A stretch of DNA of 64,000 bases from Rhodococcus sp. ARC_M5. GTDB taxonomy: Bacteria; Actinomycetota; Actinomycetes; Mycobacteriales; Mycobacteriaceae. The notes below the pieces were generated by a model. It saw nothing but the letters and a program-made list of their open reading frames with translations. It was not told the origin of the DNA and searched no databases. The stretch is from positions 124,001-188,000 of the forward strand of contig NZ_JALGQE010000006.1 of assembly GCF_022810405.1 (NCBI RefSeq), in the 5' to 3' direction. The translations under genes and the position numbers were made by a program. Shown here piece after piece: positions 20,990 through 32,621 of the stretch. Numbering within the stretch: position 1 is the stretch's first letter; every line of letters starts with the position of its first letter.

Positions 20990-23077
20990 GTGTCCGACCC
21001 CGCTACCTACCGCCCGGCCACCGGAACCATCCCGGTGGAGCCGGGGGTGTACAAATTTCGCGATCCGCACGGCCGTGTCGTCTACGTGGGAAAGGCCAAA
21101 AGCCTCCGCAGTCGGCTCAATTCCTATTTCGCAGACATAGCCTCGCTGCATCCGCGTACTCGCCAGATGGTCACCACCGCAGCATCGGTGGAGTGGACTG
21201 TGGTGACCACCGAAGTCGAGGCGCTGCAGCTCGAGTACAACTGGATCAAGGAGTTCGATCCTCGGTTCAACGTCCGCTACCGCGACGACAAGAGCTATCC
21301 GATGCTCGCGGTGACGATGAACGAGGAATACCCGCGGTTGTTCGTCTACCGCGGACCCAGACGCAAGGGTGTGCGCTATTTCGGTCCCTACGCGCATGCG
21401 TGGGCCATCCGCGAGACGCTGGATCTACTGCTGCGAGTGTTCCCCGCGCGCACGTGCTCGACCGGAGTGTTCAAGCGGCACAATCAGATCGGCAGACCCT
21501 GCCTGCTGGGTTACATCGACAAGTGCTCGGCACCGTGCGTCGGCCGGGTCAGCGCCGACGAGCATCGCGCCACCGTCGAGGACTTCTGCGACTTCTTGGC
21601 CGGAAAGACGGACAAGCTCGTGCGGCAGCTCGAGAAGAAGATGCAGGCGGCATCCGAGGACCTCGATTTCGAGACCGCCGCGCGGCTGCGAGACGACGTC
21701 GGTGCGCTGCGTCGGGCATTGGAGAAGCAGGCGGTGGTGCTCGGTGACGGCACCGACGCCGATCTCGTCGCCTTCGCCACCGATGCCCTGGAAGCTGCCG
21801 TTCAGGTCTTCCACGTCCGAGGCGGCCGGGTTCGCGGCCAACGGGGCTGGGTGGTGGAGAAGGCAGGAGAGGTGATCGAACGCCAGGACGAGGCCGATCT
21901 CCCCGCTCTGGTCGAACAGTTTCTGACGCAGTTCTACGGCGAGCAGGCTGCCCTGTCCGCACAGGTGCCGGGCGGCAACGACGGTGGCTCGAATGCCGTT
22001 CCGCGAGAAGTGTTGGTTCCGGTCCTGCCGGACAACGCCGACGAGGTGCAGATCTGGCTCAGTGAACTGAGAGGGTCGAACGTGACCCTTCGGGTTCCCC
22101 AGCGCGGCGACAAGAAAGCGTTGGCCGAGACCGTCGAACGCAACGCGAAAGAGGCGCTGCAGCAGCACAAGCTCAAGCGCGCGGGCGATTTCACGTCGAG
22201 ATCCGCAGCCCTGCAAGGCATTCAGGAAGCGCTCGATCTCGATTCGGCACCGCTGCGCATCGAATGCATCGACATCTCCCACGTTCAGGGAACCGATGTG
22301 GTGGCCTCGCTCGTCGTCTTCGAGGACGGGTTGCCCCGCAAGAGCGACTACCGCCACTACGCGATAAAGGAAGCGGCAGGTGACGGGCATTCCGACGACG
22401 TCGCCAGCATCGCCGAGGTGACTCGACGTCGATTCCTGCGACATTCCGCCGATGGTTCGACCGGGTCCGGAGGCGACCTGGCCCCCGAAGCGGCGTTGGA
22501 TCCACAGACCGGAAGACCGCGCAAATTCGCGTACCCACCGAACCTGTTCGTCGTCGACGGCGGTGCTCCTCAGGTCGCCGCCGCCGCGGCGGTACTGGAC
22601 GAACTCGGTGTCACCGACGTTGCGGTGGTCGGTCTGGCGAAACGGCTGGAGGAGGTGTGGGTTCCGGGCGAGGAGGATCCGGTCATCCTGCCTCGCACGA
22701 GCGAATCGTTGTATCTCCTGCAACGAGTTCGCGACGAGGCGCACCGCTTCGCGATCACGTTCCATCGCAGCAAGCGATCGCGGCGGATGACGGCGTCGGC
22801 GCTGGATTCGGTTCGCGGACTCGGCGAGTCGCGGCGCACCGCACTGGTCGCCCACTTCGGTTCGGTCGCCAACCTCAAGCGTGCGACGGTTGCGGAGATC
22901 ATGGAGGTTCCGGGAATCGGCGAGACGACGGCCACGTCGGTGCTGGCCGCCCTTGGTTCCGACACGGACGGCGCCGATGTAGGCGATGATGGCAGCGCAA
23001 CTGCAACGACATCGGGCGAGAACACGGCGGAACATGCGATCGCACCGCGTGTGGAATCGGCGGGACAGGCTTCGTAG
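20990..23077 (+). CDS. uvrC: excinuclease ABC subunit C
   Basis: Makes the dual incisions in nucleotide excision repair together with UvrA and UvrB. The 695-residue protein has the GIY-YIG nuclease domain at about residues 15-95 ([20 protein letters not shown]), the UVR motif that binds UvrB near residue 220 ([18 protein letters not shown]), the RNase H-like domain with [11 protein letters not shown] and FVVDGGAPQ, and C-terminal helix-hairpin-helix repeats ([16 protein letters not shown]). The last 40 or so residues are a low-complexity tail. GTG 20990 is the chosen start; GTG 20981 is possible. The TAG stop overlaps the rapZ GTG by one base. Confidence 0.95.
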   Translation: MSDPATYRPATGTIPVEPGVYKFRDPHGRVVYVGKAKSLRSRLNSYFADIASLHPRTRQMVTTAASVEWTVVTTEVEALQLEYNWIKEFDPRFNVRYRDDKSYPMLAVTMNEEYPRLFVYRGPRRKGVRYFGPYAHAWAIRETLDLLLRVFPARTCSTGVFKRHNQIGRPCLLGYIDKCSAPCVGRVSADEHRATVEDFCDFLAGKTDKLVRQLEKKMQAASEDLDFETAARLRDDVGALRRALEKQAVVLGDGTDADLVAFATDALEAAVQVFHVRGGRVRGQRGWVVEKAGEVIERQDEADLPALVEQFLTQFYGEQAALSAQVPGGNDGGSNAVPREVLVPVLPDNADEVQIWLSELRGSNVTLRVPQRGDKKALAETVERNAKEALQQHKLKRAGDFTSRSAALQGIQEALDLDSAPLRIECIDISHVQGTDVVASLVVFEDGLPRKSDYRHYAIKEAAGDGHSDDVASIAEVTRRRFLRHSADGSTGSGGDLAPEAALDPQTGRPRKFAYPPNLFVVDGGAPQVAAAAAVLDELGVTDVAVVGLAKRLEEVWVPGEEDPVILPRTSESLYLLQRVRDEAHRFAITFHRSKRSRRMTASALDSVRGLGESRRTALVAHFGSVANLKRATVAEIMEVPGIGETTATSVLAALGSDTDGADVGDDGSATATTSGENTAEHAIAPRVESAGQAS

Positions 23078-24027
23078 TGAGCGAACACCAGACACAGGGA
23101 CATCCACCGTCCGAAGAGAACCTAGAGCAGCCCTTCGAGGCAGGGGCCGGGCACGACGAGATCGAAGTCGCGTTGGTGACGGGAGTTTCCGGTGCAGGGC
23201 TGCGCACCGCAGCCAAGATCCTCGAGGACCTCGGCTGGTACGTCGCCGACAACCTGCCTCCCGAGCTCATTTCCAAGATGGTCGATCTCGGACTCGAGTC
23301 GAAGCCCCGAATCGAGCGACTGGCACTGGTGATGGACGTCCGCAGCCGGCTGTTCACCGGTGATCTGGGGTGGGTGGTGAAGGAACTCGACTCCAAGGGC
23401 GTGCGCAATCGCGTGCTCTTCCTCGACGCGTCCGACGCCGTGCTGATCCGTCGGTTCGAGTCCAACCGGCGTAGCCATCCACTACAGAACGACGGTCAGG
23501 ACGGAACGCTGACCGAGGGCATCACCGCCGAACGGTTGCGGCTCGCCCAGGTCAAGGCAGCGGCCGATCTCACGGTGGACACCACATCGCTGTCGGTGCA
23601 TCAGCTGCGCCGCAAGATCGAGACGGTGTTCGGTGACGCCGACACCACCGGCGTCGGCGTCACCGTGCAGTCCTTCGGGTTCAAATACGGCCTGCCGATG
23701 GACGCCGACCTGGTCTGCGACGTGCGATTTCTGCCCAATCCGCACTGGGTTCCCGAGTTGCGCGAACACAGCGGTCAGGATGCGGACGTTCGCGACTACG
23801 TGCTGGGGCAGGACGGGGCACACGACTATCTGCAGACGTACACGCACCTGCTGAATCTGACGATCGAGGGGTACGTGCGGGAAGGCAAGAGATACATGAC
23901 GGTGGCCGTGGGCTGCACCGGAGGGAAGCATCGAAGTGTCGCGATGACCGAGGCACTGGCCGGGTTACTCGCCGAGCAGGGTGATGTGTCGGTGCGTGTG
24001 CTGCATCGGGATCTGGGTCGCGAATGA
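23077..24027 (+). CDS. rapZ: RapZ/YvcJ-family nucleotide-binding protein with altered P-loop
   Basis: A 316-residue member of the family that includes E. coli RapZ, an RNA adaptor for glmZ decay, and Bacillus YvcJ. The C-terminal domain is well conserved: FGFKYGLPMDADLVCDVRFL, then GCTGGKHRSVAMTEAL. The N-terminal P-loop reads TGVSGAGLRTA (residues 35-45). Relatives have Lys or Arg where Leu42 lies, so the phosphate-binding basic residue is displaced or lost. The gene sits in the conserved uvrC-rapZ-yvcK-whiA cluster, linked to uvrC by TAGTG and to yvcK by ATGA. Its target in actinobacteria is not established. Confidence 0.93.
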   Translation: MSEHQTQGHPPSEENLEQPFEAGAGHDEIEVALVTGVSGAGLRTAAKILEDLGWYVADNLPPELISKMVDLGLESKPRIERLALVMDVRSRLFTGDLGWVVKELDSKGVRNRVLFLDASDAVLIRRFESNRRSHPLQNDGQDGTLTEGITAERLRLAQVKAAADLTVDTTSLSVHQLRRKIETVFGDADTTGVGVTVQSFGFKYGLPMDADLVCDVRFLPNPHWVPELREHSGQDADVRDYVLGQDGAHDYLQTYTHLLNLTIEGYVREGKRYMTVAVGCTGGKHRSVAMTEALAGLLAEQGDVSVRVLHRDLGRE

Positions 24028-25049
24028 GCCAGGATCACACCACGGCATCGGGGGCCGGCCCCAGGATCGTCGCCCTCGGAGGCGGTCACGGGCTGTACGC
24101 CACGCTCTCGGCGGCCCGGTTGCTCGCACACGACGTCACTGCCATCGTCACCGTCGCCGACGACGGTGGATCCTCGGGACGGCTGCGGGCCGAACTCGGC
24201 GTCATTCCGCCCGGGGACCTGCGCATGGCGTTGGCCGCACTGGCGCGCTCAGACGACCGAACGCAGTTGTGGACCGACGTGCTGCAGCACCGCTTCGGTG
24301 GCACGGGTGCGTTGGCCGGACATTCTGTGGGCAACCTCATCCTCGCCGGCCTCACCGAGGTGTTGGGCGACCCGATCGCTGCACTGGACGAGATGGTGCG
24401 GATGCTCGGAATCGACGGACGAGTGCTGCCGATGTCGCCCATCGCACTCGACATCGAGGCGGACGTCTCCGGTCTGGAGGACGACCCTCGGGTGAGCCGC
24501 GTCATCCGGGGTCAGGTGGCAGTGGCCACGACTCCGGGCAAGGTTCGCCGCGTGCGACTGCTTCCACCCGAACCGCCCGCGTCCGCGGATGCACTCGCGG
24601 CCATCGAGAGGGCCGACCTGGTGGTGCTCGGACCGGGATCGTGGTTTTCGAGCGTGATCCCGCACGTACTGGTGCCGGATCAGCTCACCGCGCTGGCTCG
24701 CACGAGCGCGCCGAAGGTACTCGTGCTGAACCTGGCACCCGAGCTGGGGGAGACCACCGGATTCTCCGCCGAGCGGCATGTCCACGTACTCTCCCAACAC
24801 GCACCTGATTTGGGAATCGACTACGTACTGGTCGATTCCGCCTCGGTCCCGGAAGGCAGCAACCGCGAGCACGTAGCGCGGGCAGCAGCCCGGCTCGGTG
24901 CCGAGGTCGTCTACGTCGACGTTGCCGAAAACGGCACCCACGCACATCATTACGGCAAGCTTGCTGCGGCTCTCGGTTCCATCGTGTCGTCCACCGACGG
25001 CACCGAACCGACCGCCGCGCGCAGAGAGGGGATCACTTCGTGGCCATGA
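24024..25049 (+). CDS. yvcK: YvcK/CuvA-like gluconeogenesis factor
   Basis: A 341-residue CofD-like protein of the YvcK family. In Bacillus and mycobacteria these proteins bind UDP-sugars and support growth on gluconeogenic carbon, cell shape and peptidoglycan synthesis. Conserved features are [16 protein letters not shown] at the N-terminus, [18 protein letters not shown] near residue 48, and the [16 protein letters not shown] stretch near residue 205. The ATG overlaps the rapZ stop, and the gene overlaps whiA by 10 nt. Cluster and motifs make the assignment firm; the exact biochemical role is not. Confidence 0.93.
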   Translation: MSQDHTTASGAGPRIVALGGGHGLYATLSAARLLAHDVTAIVTVADDGGSSGRLRAELGVIPPGDLRMALAALARSDDRTQLWTDVLQHRFGGTGALAGHSVGNLILAGLTEVLGDPIAALDEMVRMLGIDGRVLPMSPIALDIEADVSGLEDDPRVSRVIRGQVAVATTPGKVRRVRLLPPEPPASADALAAIERADLVVLGPGSWFSSVIPHVLVPDQLTALARTSAPKVLVLNLAPELGETTGFSAERHVHVLSQHAPDLGIDYVLVDSASVPEGSNREHVARAAARLGAEVVYVDVAENGTHAHHYGKLAAALGSIVSSTDGTEPTAARREGITSWP

Positions 25050-26023
25050 CAGCGGAGGTCAAGGACGAGCTGAGCAGGCTCACCGTCAGTCAGGTCAGTT
25101 GCCGCAAGGCCGAGGTGTCCGCACTCCTGCGATTCGCCGGTGGACTGCACATCGTGGCGGGCCGGGTGGTGGTCGAGGCCGAGGTGGACCTCGGGTCCAT
25201 CGCGAGACGACTGCGTCGCGAGATCTTCGAGCTGTACGGCTACTCCTCCGACGTGCACATGCTCGGTGCAGGCGGGCTCCGCAAGACCTCGCGCTACGTG
25301 GTCAGGGTGGCCAAGGACGGCGAGGCGCTGGCCCGGCAGACCGGCCTGTTGGATCTGCGCGGTCGTCCGGTTCGGGGCCTGCCCGCGCAGGTCGTCGGCG
25401 GCACGGTGGGGGACTCCGAGGCCGCATGGCGTGGCGCGTTCCTGGCACACGGTTCGCTCACCGAACCGGGTCGATCCTCGGCCCTCGAGATCAGCTGCCC
25501 CGGACCGGAGGCAGCACTCGCGCTGGTCGGAGCCGCTCGGCGCCTCGGGGTGGCCGCCAAGGCTCGTGAAGTCCGCGGCACCGATCGAGTGGTCGTGCGC
25601 GACGGCGAGGCGATCGGAGCCCTGCTCACCCGAATGGGAGCACAGGACACTCGGCTGATCTGGGAAGAACGACGCATGCGACGCGAAGTCAGAGCCACCG
25701 CGAATCGACTCGCCAACTTCGACGACGCCAACCTGCGTCGCTCGGCCAGGGCGGCAGTCGCGGCCGCAGCGCGTGTCGAGCGGGCCCTGCACATTCTCGG
25801 CGACGACGTGCCGGATCATCTGGCCGCCGCAGGCTCGCTCCGAGTCCAGCATCGGCAGGCGTCGTTGGAGGAGCTGGGCCAGTTGGCCGATCCGCCGATG
25901 ACCAAGGACGCCGTGGCAGGTCGAATTCGACGCCTGCTGTCCATGGCCGACCGCAAGGCCAAGGAGACCGGAATTCCCGACACCGAGTCCGCGGTCACCG
26001 CCGAGCTGCTCGACGAGGCATGA
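25040..26023 (+). CDS. whiA: sporulation-type regulator WhiA
   Basis: DNA-binding regulator that in Streptomyces activates septation genes and in other Gram-positives affects cell division and chromosome segregation. The 327-residue protein has the degenerate LAGLIDADG-like fold in the N-terminal two-thirds (for example [20 protein letters not shown] and [17 protein letters not shown]). A C-terminal helix-turn-helix follows ([18 protein letters not shown]). GTG 25040 is used because it gives the [12 protein letters not shown]-terminus seen in mycobacterial WhiA; ATG 25046 is an alternative. Confidence 0.95.
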   Translation: MAMTAEVKDELSRLTVSQVSCRKAEVSALLRFAGGLHIVAGRVVVEAEVDLGSIARRLRREIFELYGYSSDVHMLGAGGLRKTSRYVVRVAKDGEALARQTGLLDLRGRPVRGLPAQVVGGTVGDSEAAWRGAFLAHGSLTEPGRSSALEISCPGPEAALALVGAARRLGVAAKAREVRGTDRVVVRDGEAIGALLTRMGAQDTRLIWEERRMRREVRATANRLANFDDANLRRSARAAVAAAARVERALHILGDDVPDHLAAAGSLRVQHRQASLEELGQLADPPMTKDAVAGRIRRLLSMADRKAKETGIPDTESAVTAELLDEA

Positions 26024-26040
26024 TCGCCCCGACGACGTGA

Positions 26041-26063
26041 TGCGCGCGCTCTGCCTGCGCGCA
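26041..26063 (+). terminator. hairpin after whiA
   Basis: TGCGCGC (26041-26047) and GCGCGCA (26057-26063) form a perfect 7-bp stem with a 9-nt loop, 18 nt after the whiA stop. No T-run follows, as for most hairpins in this GC-rich sequence. Confidence 0.4.
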
Positions 26064-26066
26064 CAC

Positions 26067-26072
26067 TAGGGT
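26067..26072 (+). promoter_or_regulatory. possible -10 box upstream of gap
   Basis: TAGGGT follows the whiA hairpin by 4 nt and lies 71 nt before gap. It fits TAnnnT, but no -35 is obvious and the hairpin occupies that position. A second candidate, CACAAT, lies nearer the gene. Confidence 0.25.
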
Positions 26073-26134
26073 GGGTACCGCGTGTGGCACCCCGCACGCC
26101 GGCACAATCAGACATCTGTTTTCACAACTTTTAG

Positions 26135-27163
<1,029 letters not shown>

Positions 27164-27168
27164 CACCG

Positions 27169-28380
27169 ATGGCTGTCAAGACACTGCAGGATCTGCTCGA
27201 TGCCGGTGTCGAAGGCCGTGGCGTCCTCGTGCGATCGGACTTCAACGTCCCGCTCGAGGACGGCACGATCACCGATCCCGGCCGTATCCAGGCGTCGATC
27301 CCGACTCTTCGGGCCCTGGTCGAGGCCGGTGCCAAGGTCATCGTCACCGCGCATCTCGGTCGTCCCGATGGCAAGCCCGACGCGAAGTACAGCCTGGCTC
27401 CGGTGGCAGCGAAGCTCGGGGAGCTGCTCGGACGCCATGTTCAGCTCGCGGGCGACGTGGTGGGCCAGGATGCCGAGGCTCGCGCCGAGGGTCTGACCGA
27501 CGGCGACGTGCTGCTGCTCGAGAACATTCGCTTCGATCCCCGTGAGACCAGCAAGGACGAGTCCGAGCGAGCTGCTCTGGCACGTGAGCTCGTTGCGTTG
27601 GCGGGCGACGACGCGGCGTTCGTCTCCGACGGATTCGGCGTCGTGCACCGCAAGCAGGCGTCGGTCTACGACGTGGCGCAGTTGCTGCCCCACTACGCGG
27701 GCACCCTCGTCGCTGCCGAGGTCGAGGTGCTGGCCAAGCTCACCGAGGACGCTGCACGTCCGTACGCGGTGGTGCTCGGCGGCTCCAAGGTCTCGGACAA
27801 GCTCGGCGTCATCGAGGCGTTGGCCCCCAAGGTCGACACCCTCGTCATCGGCGGCGGAATGGCGTTCACTTTCCTTGCTGCGCAGGGATATTCGGTCGGC
27901 AACTCGCTGTTGCAGGAGGACCAGATCGGGGTCTGCAAGGACCTGCTCGAGCGTTTCGGCGACGTGATCCACCTGCCCGTCGACATCGTCGTCGGGGACA
28001 AGTTCGCAGCGGACGCCGAGGCGAAGACCGTCAAGGCGTCCGAGATTCCGGACGGCTGGATGGGCCTGGACATAGGGCCGGACTCGGTCAGTCGTTTCGC
28101 CGTCGTCCTCTCGAATGCCAAGACCGTCTTCTGGAACGGACCGGCCGGAGTGTTCGAGTTCGACAAGTTCGCGGCCGGAACCAAGGGCATTGCCGAAGCG
28201 ATCATCGGAGCCACCGAGAAGGGCGCGTTCAGCGTTGTCGGCGGCGGCGATTCCGCGGCTGCCGTGCGCACCCTCGGACTGCCCGACGACGGCTTCTCGC
28301 ACATCTCCACCGGCGGTGGTGCATCCCTCGAATACCTCGAAGGCAAGCAACTCCCCGGCCTATCCGTCCTGGAGGCGTAA
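27169..28380 (+). CDS. pgk: phosphoglycerate kinase
   Basis: Transfers phosphate from 1,3-bisphosphoglycerate to ADP. The 403-residue two-domain protein has [16 protein letters not shown] near the start, [19 protein letters not shown], the hinge region [18 protein letters not shown], and the ATP-binding [17 protein letters not shown] and [11 protein letters not shown] at the C-terminus. ATG 27169 is used; the frame is open further upstream but that part lies inside gap. Three bases separate its stop from tpiA. Confidence 0.97.
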   Translation: MAVKTLQDLLDAGVEGRGVLVRSDFNVPLEDGTITDPGRIQASIPTLRALVEAGAKVIVTAHLGRPDGKPDAKYSLAPVAAKLGELLGRHVQLAGDVVGQDAEARAEGLTDGDVLLLENIRFDPRETSKDESERAALARELVALAGDDAAFVSDGFGVVHRKQASVYDVAQLLPHYAGTLVAAEVEVLAKLTEDAARPYAVVLGGSKVSDKLGVIEALAPKVDTLVIGGGMAFTFLAAQGYSVGNSLLQEDQIGVCKDLLERFGDVIHLPVDIVVGDKFAADAEAKTVKASEIPDGWMGLDIGPDSVSRFAVVLSNAKTVFWNGPAGVFEFDKFAAGTKGIAEAIIGATEKGAFSVVGGGDSAAAVRTLGLPDDGFSHISTGGGASLEYLEGKQLPGLSVLEA

Positions 28381-28383
28381 CGC

Positions 28384-29169
28384 ATGGCACGTAAGCCGCT
28401 CATCGCGGGCAACTGGAAGATGAACCTCAATCACCTCGAGGCCATCTCGCTGGTGCAGAAGATCGCCTTCTCGTTGCCCGAGAAGTACTTCGACAAGGTC
28501 GACGTGACGGTGATCCCGCCGTTCACCGACATCCGCAGCGTGCAGACTCTGGTCGAGGGCGACAAACTCCTCCTCACCTACGGTGCACAGGACGTCTCTT
28601 CCGAGGACAAGGGTGCTTTCACCGGCGAGATCAGCGGATCGATGCTGGCCAAGCTGGGGTGCACCTTCGTCGTCGTCGGGCACTCCGAACGACGCACGCT
28701 GCACAGCGAGGACGACGCCGTCGTGCTCGCCAAGACGAAGGCGGCCCTGAAGAACGGCCTCACTCCGATCGTGTGCATCGGCGAGGGTCTGAACATCCGG
28801 GAGGCCGGCGAGCACGTGGCCTACAACGTTGCCCAGCTGCGTGGTTCGCTCAGCGGACTGTCGGCCGACGATATCTCCAAGATCGTCATCGCCTACGAGC
28901 CGGTGTGGGCGATCGGCACCGGCCGGGTCGCGTCGGCGTCGGACGCTCAGGAAGTGTGCGGGGCCATCCGCGAGGAACTGAAGGCGCTGTCCTCGGACGA
29001 GGTCGCCGCCGGAGTGCGCGTGCTGTACGGCGGTTCGGTGAATGCGAAGAACGTCGGCGAGATCGTCGGTCAGCCCGACGTCGACGGCGCACTGGTCGGT
29101 GGCGCTTCGCTCAAGGCAGACGAGTTCGCCACGTTGTCGGCCATCGCCGCAGGCGGCCCCTTGCCCTGA
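28384..29169 (+). CDS. tpiA: triosephosphate isomerase
   Basis: Interconverts dihydroxyacetone phosphate and glyceraldehyde 3-phosphate. The 261-residue TIM barrel has the catalytic lysine in AGNWKMN, the histidine in VVGHSERR near residue 95, the catalytic Glu in [11 protein letters not shown] near residue 170, and [10 protein letters not shown] at the phosphate site. Last gene of the gap-pgk-tpiA operon; a strong hairpin lies 31 nt after its stop. Confidence 0.97.
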   Translation: MARKPLIAGNWKMNLNHLEAISLVQKIAFSLPEKYFDKVDVTVIPPFTDIRSVQTLVEGDKLLLTYGAQDVSSEDKGAFTGEISGSMLAKLGCTFVVVGHSERRTLHSEDDAVVLAKTKAALKNGLTPIVCIGEGLNIREAGEHVAYNVAQLRGSLSGLSADDISKIVIAYEPVWAIGTGRVASASDAQEVCGAIREELKALSSDEVAAGVRVLYGGSVNAKNVGEIVGQPDVDGALVGGASLKADEFATLSAIAAGGPLP

Positions 29170-29200
29170 TCGGTCATCGGCACCGCTGGACAGACCTGGT

Positions 29201-29232
29201 TTCGGACACCTCGCTTCGGCGGGGTGTCCGAA
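29201..29232 (+). terminator. UUCG-capped hairpin after tpiA
   Basis: TTCGGACACCTCGC (29201-29214) pairs with GCGGGGTGTCCGAA (29219-29232) over 14 bp with one T-G wobble, capped by a TTCG tetraloop. It lies between tpiA and secG. The downstream sequence has no T-run, so it may be a terminator of the U-tract-less type or an mRNA 3'-end stabiliser. Confidence 0.65.
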
Positions 29233-29250
29233 GCCGTTCGCGGGGCCAGG

Positions 29251-29256
29251 TAGGCT
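29251..29256 (+). promoter_or_regulatory. possible -10 box for secG
   Basis: TAGGCT lies just after the tpiA hairpin and 38 nt before the secG ATG, consistent with a separate secG promoter. No clear -35 is visible. Confidence 0.35.
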
Positions 29257-29288
29257 GCTGAAGGCATCGAATCGAGTTTGAGGTGGAC

Positions 29289-29522
29289 ATGGATCTGTTT
29301 CTGGATATTCTGCTGGTCATCACCAGCCTGGCACTGATCTTGCTGATCCTGCTGCATCGCGGCAAGGGTGGCGGATTGTCCAGCCTGTTCGGTGGCGGAG
29401 TGCAGTCCAGCCTCTCCGGTTCCACGGTCGTGGAGAAGAATCTCGATCGCCTCACCGTCTTCACCGGCATCATCTGGCTGATCGCCATCCTCGGTATCGG
29501 TCTGGAGATCAAGTACACCTGA
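29289..29522 (+). CDS. secG: preprotein translocase subunit SecG
   Basis: Small membrane subunit of the SecYEG export channel, 77 residues. Two membrane segments flank a Gly/Ser-rich cytoplasmic loop: DILLVITSLALILLILL near residues 5-22, HRGKGGGLSSLFGGG, then FTGIIWLIAILGIGLEI near residues 56-72. ATG 29289 is preferred over GTG 29283 because TTGAGGTGG lies at the right distance from it. The location after tpiA is conserved in actinobacteria. Confidence 0.93.
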   Translation: MDLFLDILLVITSLALILLILLHRGKGGGLSSLFGGGVQSSLSGSTVVEKNLDRLTVFTGIIWLIAILGIGLEIKYT

Positions 29523-29573
29523 TCCACCTCGGCTCCGAGTGCGAGTTGGTCGCGAAGCGACGATACTGAGTGG

Positions 29574-32405
29574 ATGAGCGAATCCTCCTACGACTCAGTC
29601 GGATCCCCAGCCTTCGTTCCACCGACAGCTCAGGGGCGGGAGTTGACCGAGCCACTCCGTGAGGACATCCGCTATCTCGGCGGCATCCTGGGTGAGATCA
29701 TCCGTGAGCACGAAGGCGACGACGTATTCGACCTGATCGAGGCGGCACGCGTCGAGTCCTTCGCGGTACGCAGATCCGAGATCGAGCGAGACGATTCGGT
29801 CGGTCGCTACACCGACGTCGAAGTGGCTCGAGCAGTTCCACTCATTCGAGCATTCAGTCACTTCTCATTGCTTGCCAATCTTGCCGAGGACCTGCACCGC
29901 GAGCGCCGACGCGCGATTCACCTCGACCGCGAGGATCCGCCGCAGGACAGCAGTCTCGACGCCACCTGGCTCAAGATCGATTCGGCGGCACCGTCGCGCG
30001 AGCAGGTGGCCGCGGCACTGACGGACGCGCTGGTGGCTCCGGTGATCACCGCACACCCCACCGAGACGCGTCGCCGGACCGTGTTCGATGTCCAATCGAA
30101 GATCACCGAACTGATGCGCCGCCGCGATGTCGCCACTGCCGCTCGCGAGGGCAAGGCCGCCAGTGCCGCGAAGGAACTGGCCGCCATCGACGTGCAGATC
30201 CGCAGGCAGGTACTGACTCTGTGGGAGACGGCTCTGATTCGGTTGTCGCGCTTGCGGATTCAGGACGAGATCGAGGTCGGACTCCGATACTTCGAGTCCT
30301 CCCTGTTCGACGTCATGCCCGCCCTCAACGCGGATGTGCGCGCCGCTCTGCGCGCGCGGTGGCCCGAGGACGACCTGCTGCCGCGTCCCATTCTGCGCCC
30401 TGGCTCGTGGATCGGCGGTGACCGCGACGGGAACCCGAACGTCACCGCGGACGTGGTGCACACCGCGACACATCAGGCGGGGTACGTCGCGTTCGAGCAT
30501 TACCTGGACGAGCTGGTCGGGCTGGAGAAGGAACTCTCGATGTCCGCGCGCCTGGTGGACGTCACCGAGGATCTCGCAGCTCTGGCCGGCGCATCGGCCG
30601 AGCCGGACGATCGCCGATCGGACGAACCGTATCGCGTCGCTGTCGTCGGCATCCGGGCCCGTCTCACGGCCACTGCCGAGGCGGTACTCGACGCGGTGCC
30701 GGTCTCCGGGATCGACCTCGGGGCGCAGAAGTACGACGGTCCACAGGCCATTCTCGACGACCTCGACATCATCGACCGTGCTCTACGCGCCGACGGAGAT
30801 GCCTTGATCGCCGACGATCGTCTGCTGCGGCTCCGACAGTCGGTCGAGACGTTCGGCTTCCATCTGCAGGCATTGGACATGCGGCAGAACTCCGAGACCC
30901 ACGAGGAAGTGGTCGCCGAGCTGCTGGCGTGGGCCGGTGTTCACTCCGACTACATGTCCCTCGAAGAGGACGAGCGGGTCTCGGTGCTGTCGCAGGAACT
31001 CGCGACCAGGCGGCCGCTCGTCGGCCCCAACGCGCAGCTCAGTGAGCTCGCCACCAAGGAACTGGGCATCGTCAGGGCGGCCAAGGAGGCTATCGATCAC
31101 CTGGGCCCCGACACCATCCAGAACTACATCATCAGTATGTGTCAGTCGGTGAGCGACATGCTGGAAGCGGCGTTGCTGCTCAAGGAAGCAGGCATCTTCG
31201 ACCCCGGCACCGACGGCTCCTCACCCACGTCGACGGTGGGTGTGGTTCCGCTGTTCGAGACCATCGAGGACCTTCAGCAGGGTGCGGCGACGCTGCTCGC
31301 CACGCTCGACGTTCCGATCTACCGCGCGCTGGTGGCCGGGCGCGGCATGAATCAGGAAGTCATGCTCGGATATTCGGACTCGAACAAGGACGGTGGGTAC
31401 CTCGCGGCGAACTGGGCGCTCTACCGTGCCGAGTTGGACCTGCTCGAAGCATCGCGCAAGACGGGAATTCGACTGCGACTCTTCCATGGTCGCGGTGGCA
31501 CGGTCGGCCGCGGCGGCGGCCCCAGCTACGACGCGATCCTGGCCCAGCCGCCCGGCGTGGTGCAGGGATCCCTGCGTCTGACCGAACAGGGTGAGATCAT
31601 CGCGGCGAAGTACGCCGAGCCGTCCATGGCGCGCCGCAACCTCGAGTCCCTGGTGGCGGGAACCCTCGAATCGACTTTGCTGGACGTCGAGGGCCTCGGG
31701 GACGGCGCAGAAGCCGCATACGACGTCCTGGACGACCTCGCGGCGAAAGCCCGCGCGGCGTACGGCCGGCTGGTGCACGAGGAGCCCGGTTTCGTCGAAT
31801 ACTTCCGCACGTCGACGCCGGTGGCGGAGGTCGGCGAGCTGAACATCGGCTCCCGTCCGGCATCGAGGAAGCCGACGAACTCGGTGTACGACCTGCGTGC
31901 CATCCCGTGGGTGATGTCGTGGAGTCAGTGCCGCGTCATGCTGCCCGGGTGGTACGGCACCGGTTCGGCGTTCGAGGAGTGGGTCGGCGACGACGATTCC
32001 AAGCTCGAGGTGCTGACCGACCTCTATCGAAAGTGGCCGTTCTTCCAGACGGTGCTGTCCAACCTCGCGCAGGTCATGGCCAAGTCGGACCTGGGTATCG
32101 CGGCGCGCTACGCCGAGTTGGTTCCGGACGCCGATCTGCGGGCCCGGATCTTCGGCATGATCGAGGCAGAGCACGCCACGACGGTGCGGATGTACCTGAA
32201 GATCACCGGCCACAGTCGACTGCTCGAAGACAACCCGTCCCTGGAGCGCTCCGTGCACAACCGGTTCCCGTACCTCGAACCACTCAATCAGATGCAGGTC
32301 GAGATGCTGCGCCGTTACCGCAGCGGTGACGACGACGAGCGCGTCAAGCGTGGAATCCTGTTGACGATGAACGGTCTGGCGACTGCGCTGCGCAACAGCG
32401 GCTAG
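29574..32405 (+). CDS. ppc: phosphoenolpyruvate carboxylase
   Basis: Carboxylates phosphoenolpyruvate to oxaloacetate, replenishing the TCA cycle. The 943-residue protein has the catalytic [14 protein letters not shown] near residue 160, [14 protein letters not shown] near residue 280, [18 protein letters not shown] near residue 600, and [14 protein letters not shown] near residue 640. The C-terminus [12 protein letters not shown] matches the usual ending with a terminal Gly. The ATG lies 51 nt after secG; the gene is convergent with the pentose phosphate operon. Confidence 0.97.
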   Translation: MSESSYDSVGSPAFVPPTAQGRELTEPLREDIRYLGGILGEIIREHEGDDVFDLIEAARVESFAVRRSEIERDDSVGRYTDVEVARAVPLIRAFSHFSLLANLAEDLHRERRRAIHLDREDPPQDSSLDATWLKIDSAAPSREQVAAALTDALVAPVITAHPTETRRRTVFDVQSKITELMRRRDVATAAREGKAASAAKELAAIDVQIRRQVLTLWETALIRLSRLRIQDEIEVGLRYFESSLFDVMPALNADVRAALRARWPEDDLLPRPILRPGSWIGGDRDGNPNVTADVVHTATHQAGYVAFEHYLDELVGLEKELSMSARLVDVTEDLAALAGASAEPDDRRSDEPYRVAVVGIRARLTATAEAVLDAVPVSGIDLGAQKYDGPQAILDDLDIIDRALRADGDALIADDRLLRLRQSVETFGFHLQALDMRQNSETHEEVVAELLAWAGVHSDYMSLEEDERVSVLSQELATRRPLVGPNAQLSELATKELGIVRAAKEAIDHLGPDTIQNYIISMCQSVSDMLEAALLLKEAGIFDPGTDGSSPTSTVGVVPLFETIEDLQQGAATLLATLDVPIYRALVAGRGMNQEVMLGYSDSNKDGGYLAANWALYRAELDLLEASRKTGIRLRLFHGRGGTVGRGGGPSYDAILAQPPGVVQGSLRLTEQGEIIAAKYAEPSMARRNLESLVAGTLESTLLDVEGLGDGAEAAYDVLDDLAAKARAAYGRLVHEEPGFVEYFRTSTPVAEVGELNIGSRPASRKPTNSVYDLRAIPWVMSWSQCRVMLPGWYGTGSAFEEWVGDDDSKLEVLTDLYRKWPFFQTVLSNLAQVMAKSDLGIAARYAELVPDADLRARIFGMIEAEHATTVRMYLKITGHSRLLEDNPSLERSVHNRFPYLEPLNQMQVEMLRRYRSGDDDERVKRGILLTMNGLATALRNSG

Positions 32406-32487
32406 CGACGGGGGAGGAACCGGTCGGCGGTCGGTCGCGTCCAACGAGGTATGAGGCAGTGCAGCAACGACACCGATGCCTGGCGAG

Positions 32488-32525
32488 ACGGATCCGCCTA
32501 CCGCGCGAACGGTAGGCGGATCCGT
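32488..32525. terminator. bidirectional terminator between ppc and pgl
   Basis: ACGGATCCGCCTACCG (32488-32503) and CGGTAGGCGGATCCGT (32510-32525) are a perfect 16-bp inverted repeat with a 6-nt loop. It lies in the 216-nt region between the convergent ppc and pgl genes, so it can serve both strands. There are no strong T-tracts. Confidence 0.75.
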
Positions 32526-32621
32526 AACTCGACGACAGGACGTGCCTGGGGCGTCAGCGAGTACGAGGGCAATCGGCCGAGATGTGACCCCGACGCCGCG
32601 GAACCCAGCTGAGCGGGTAGA

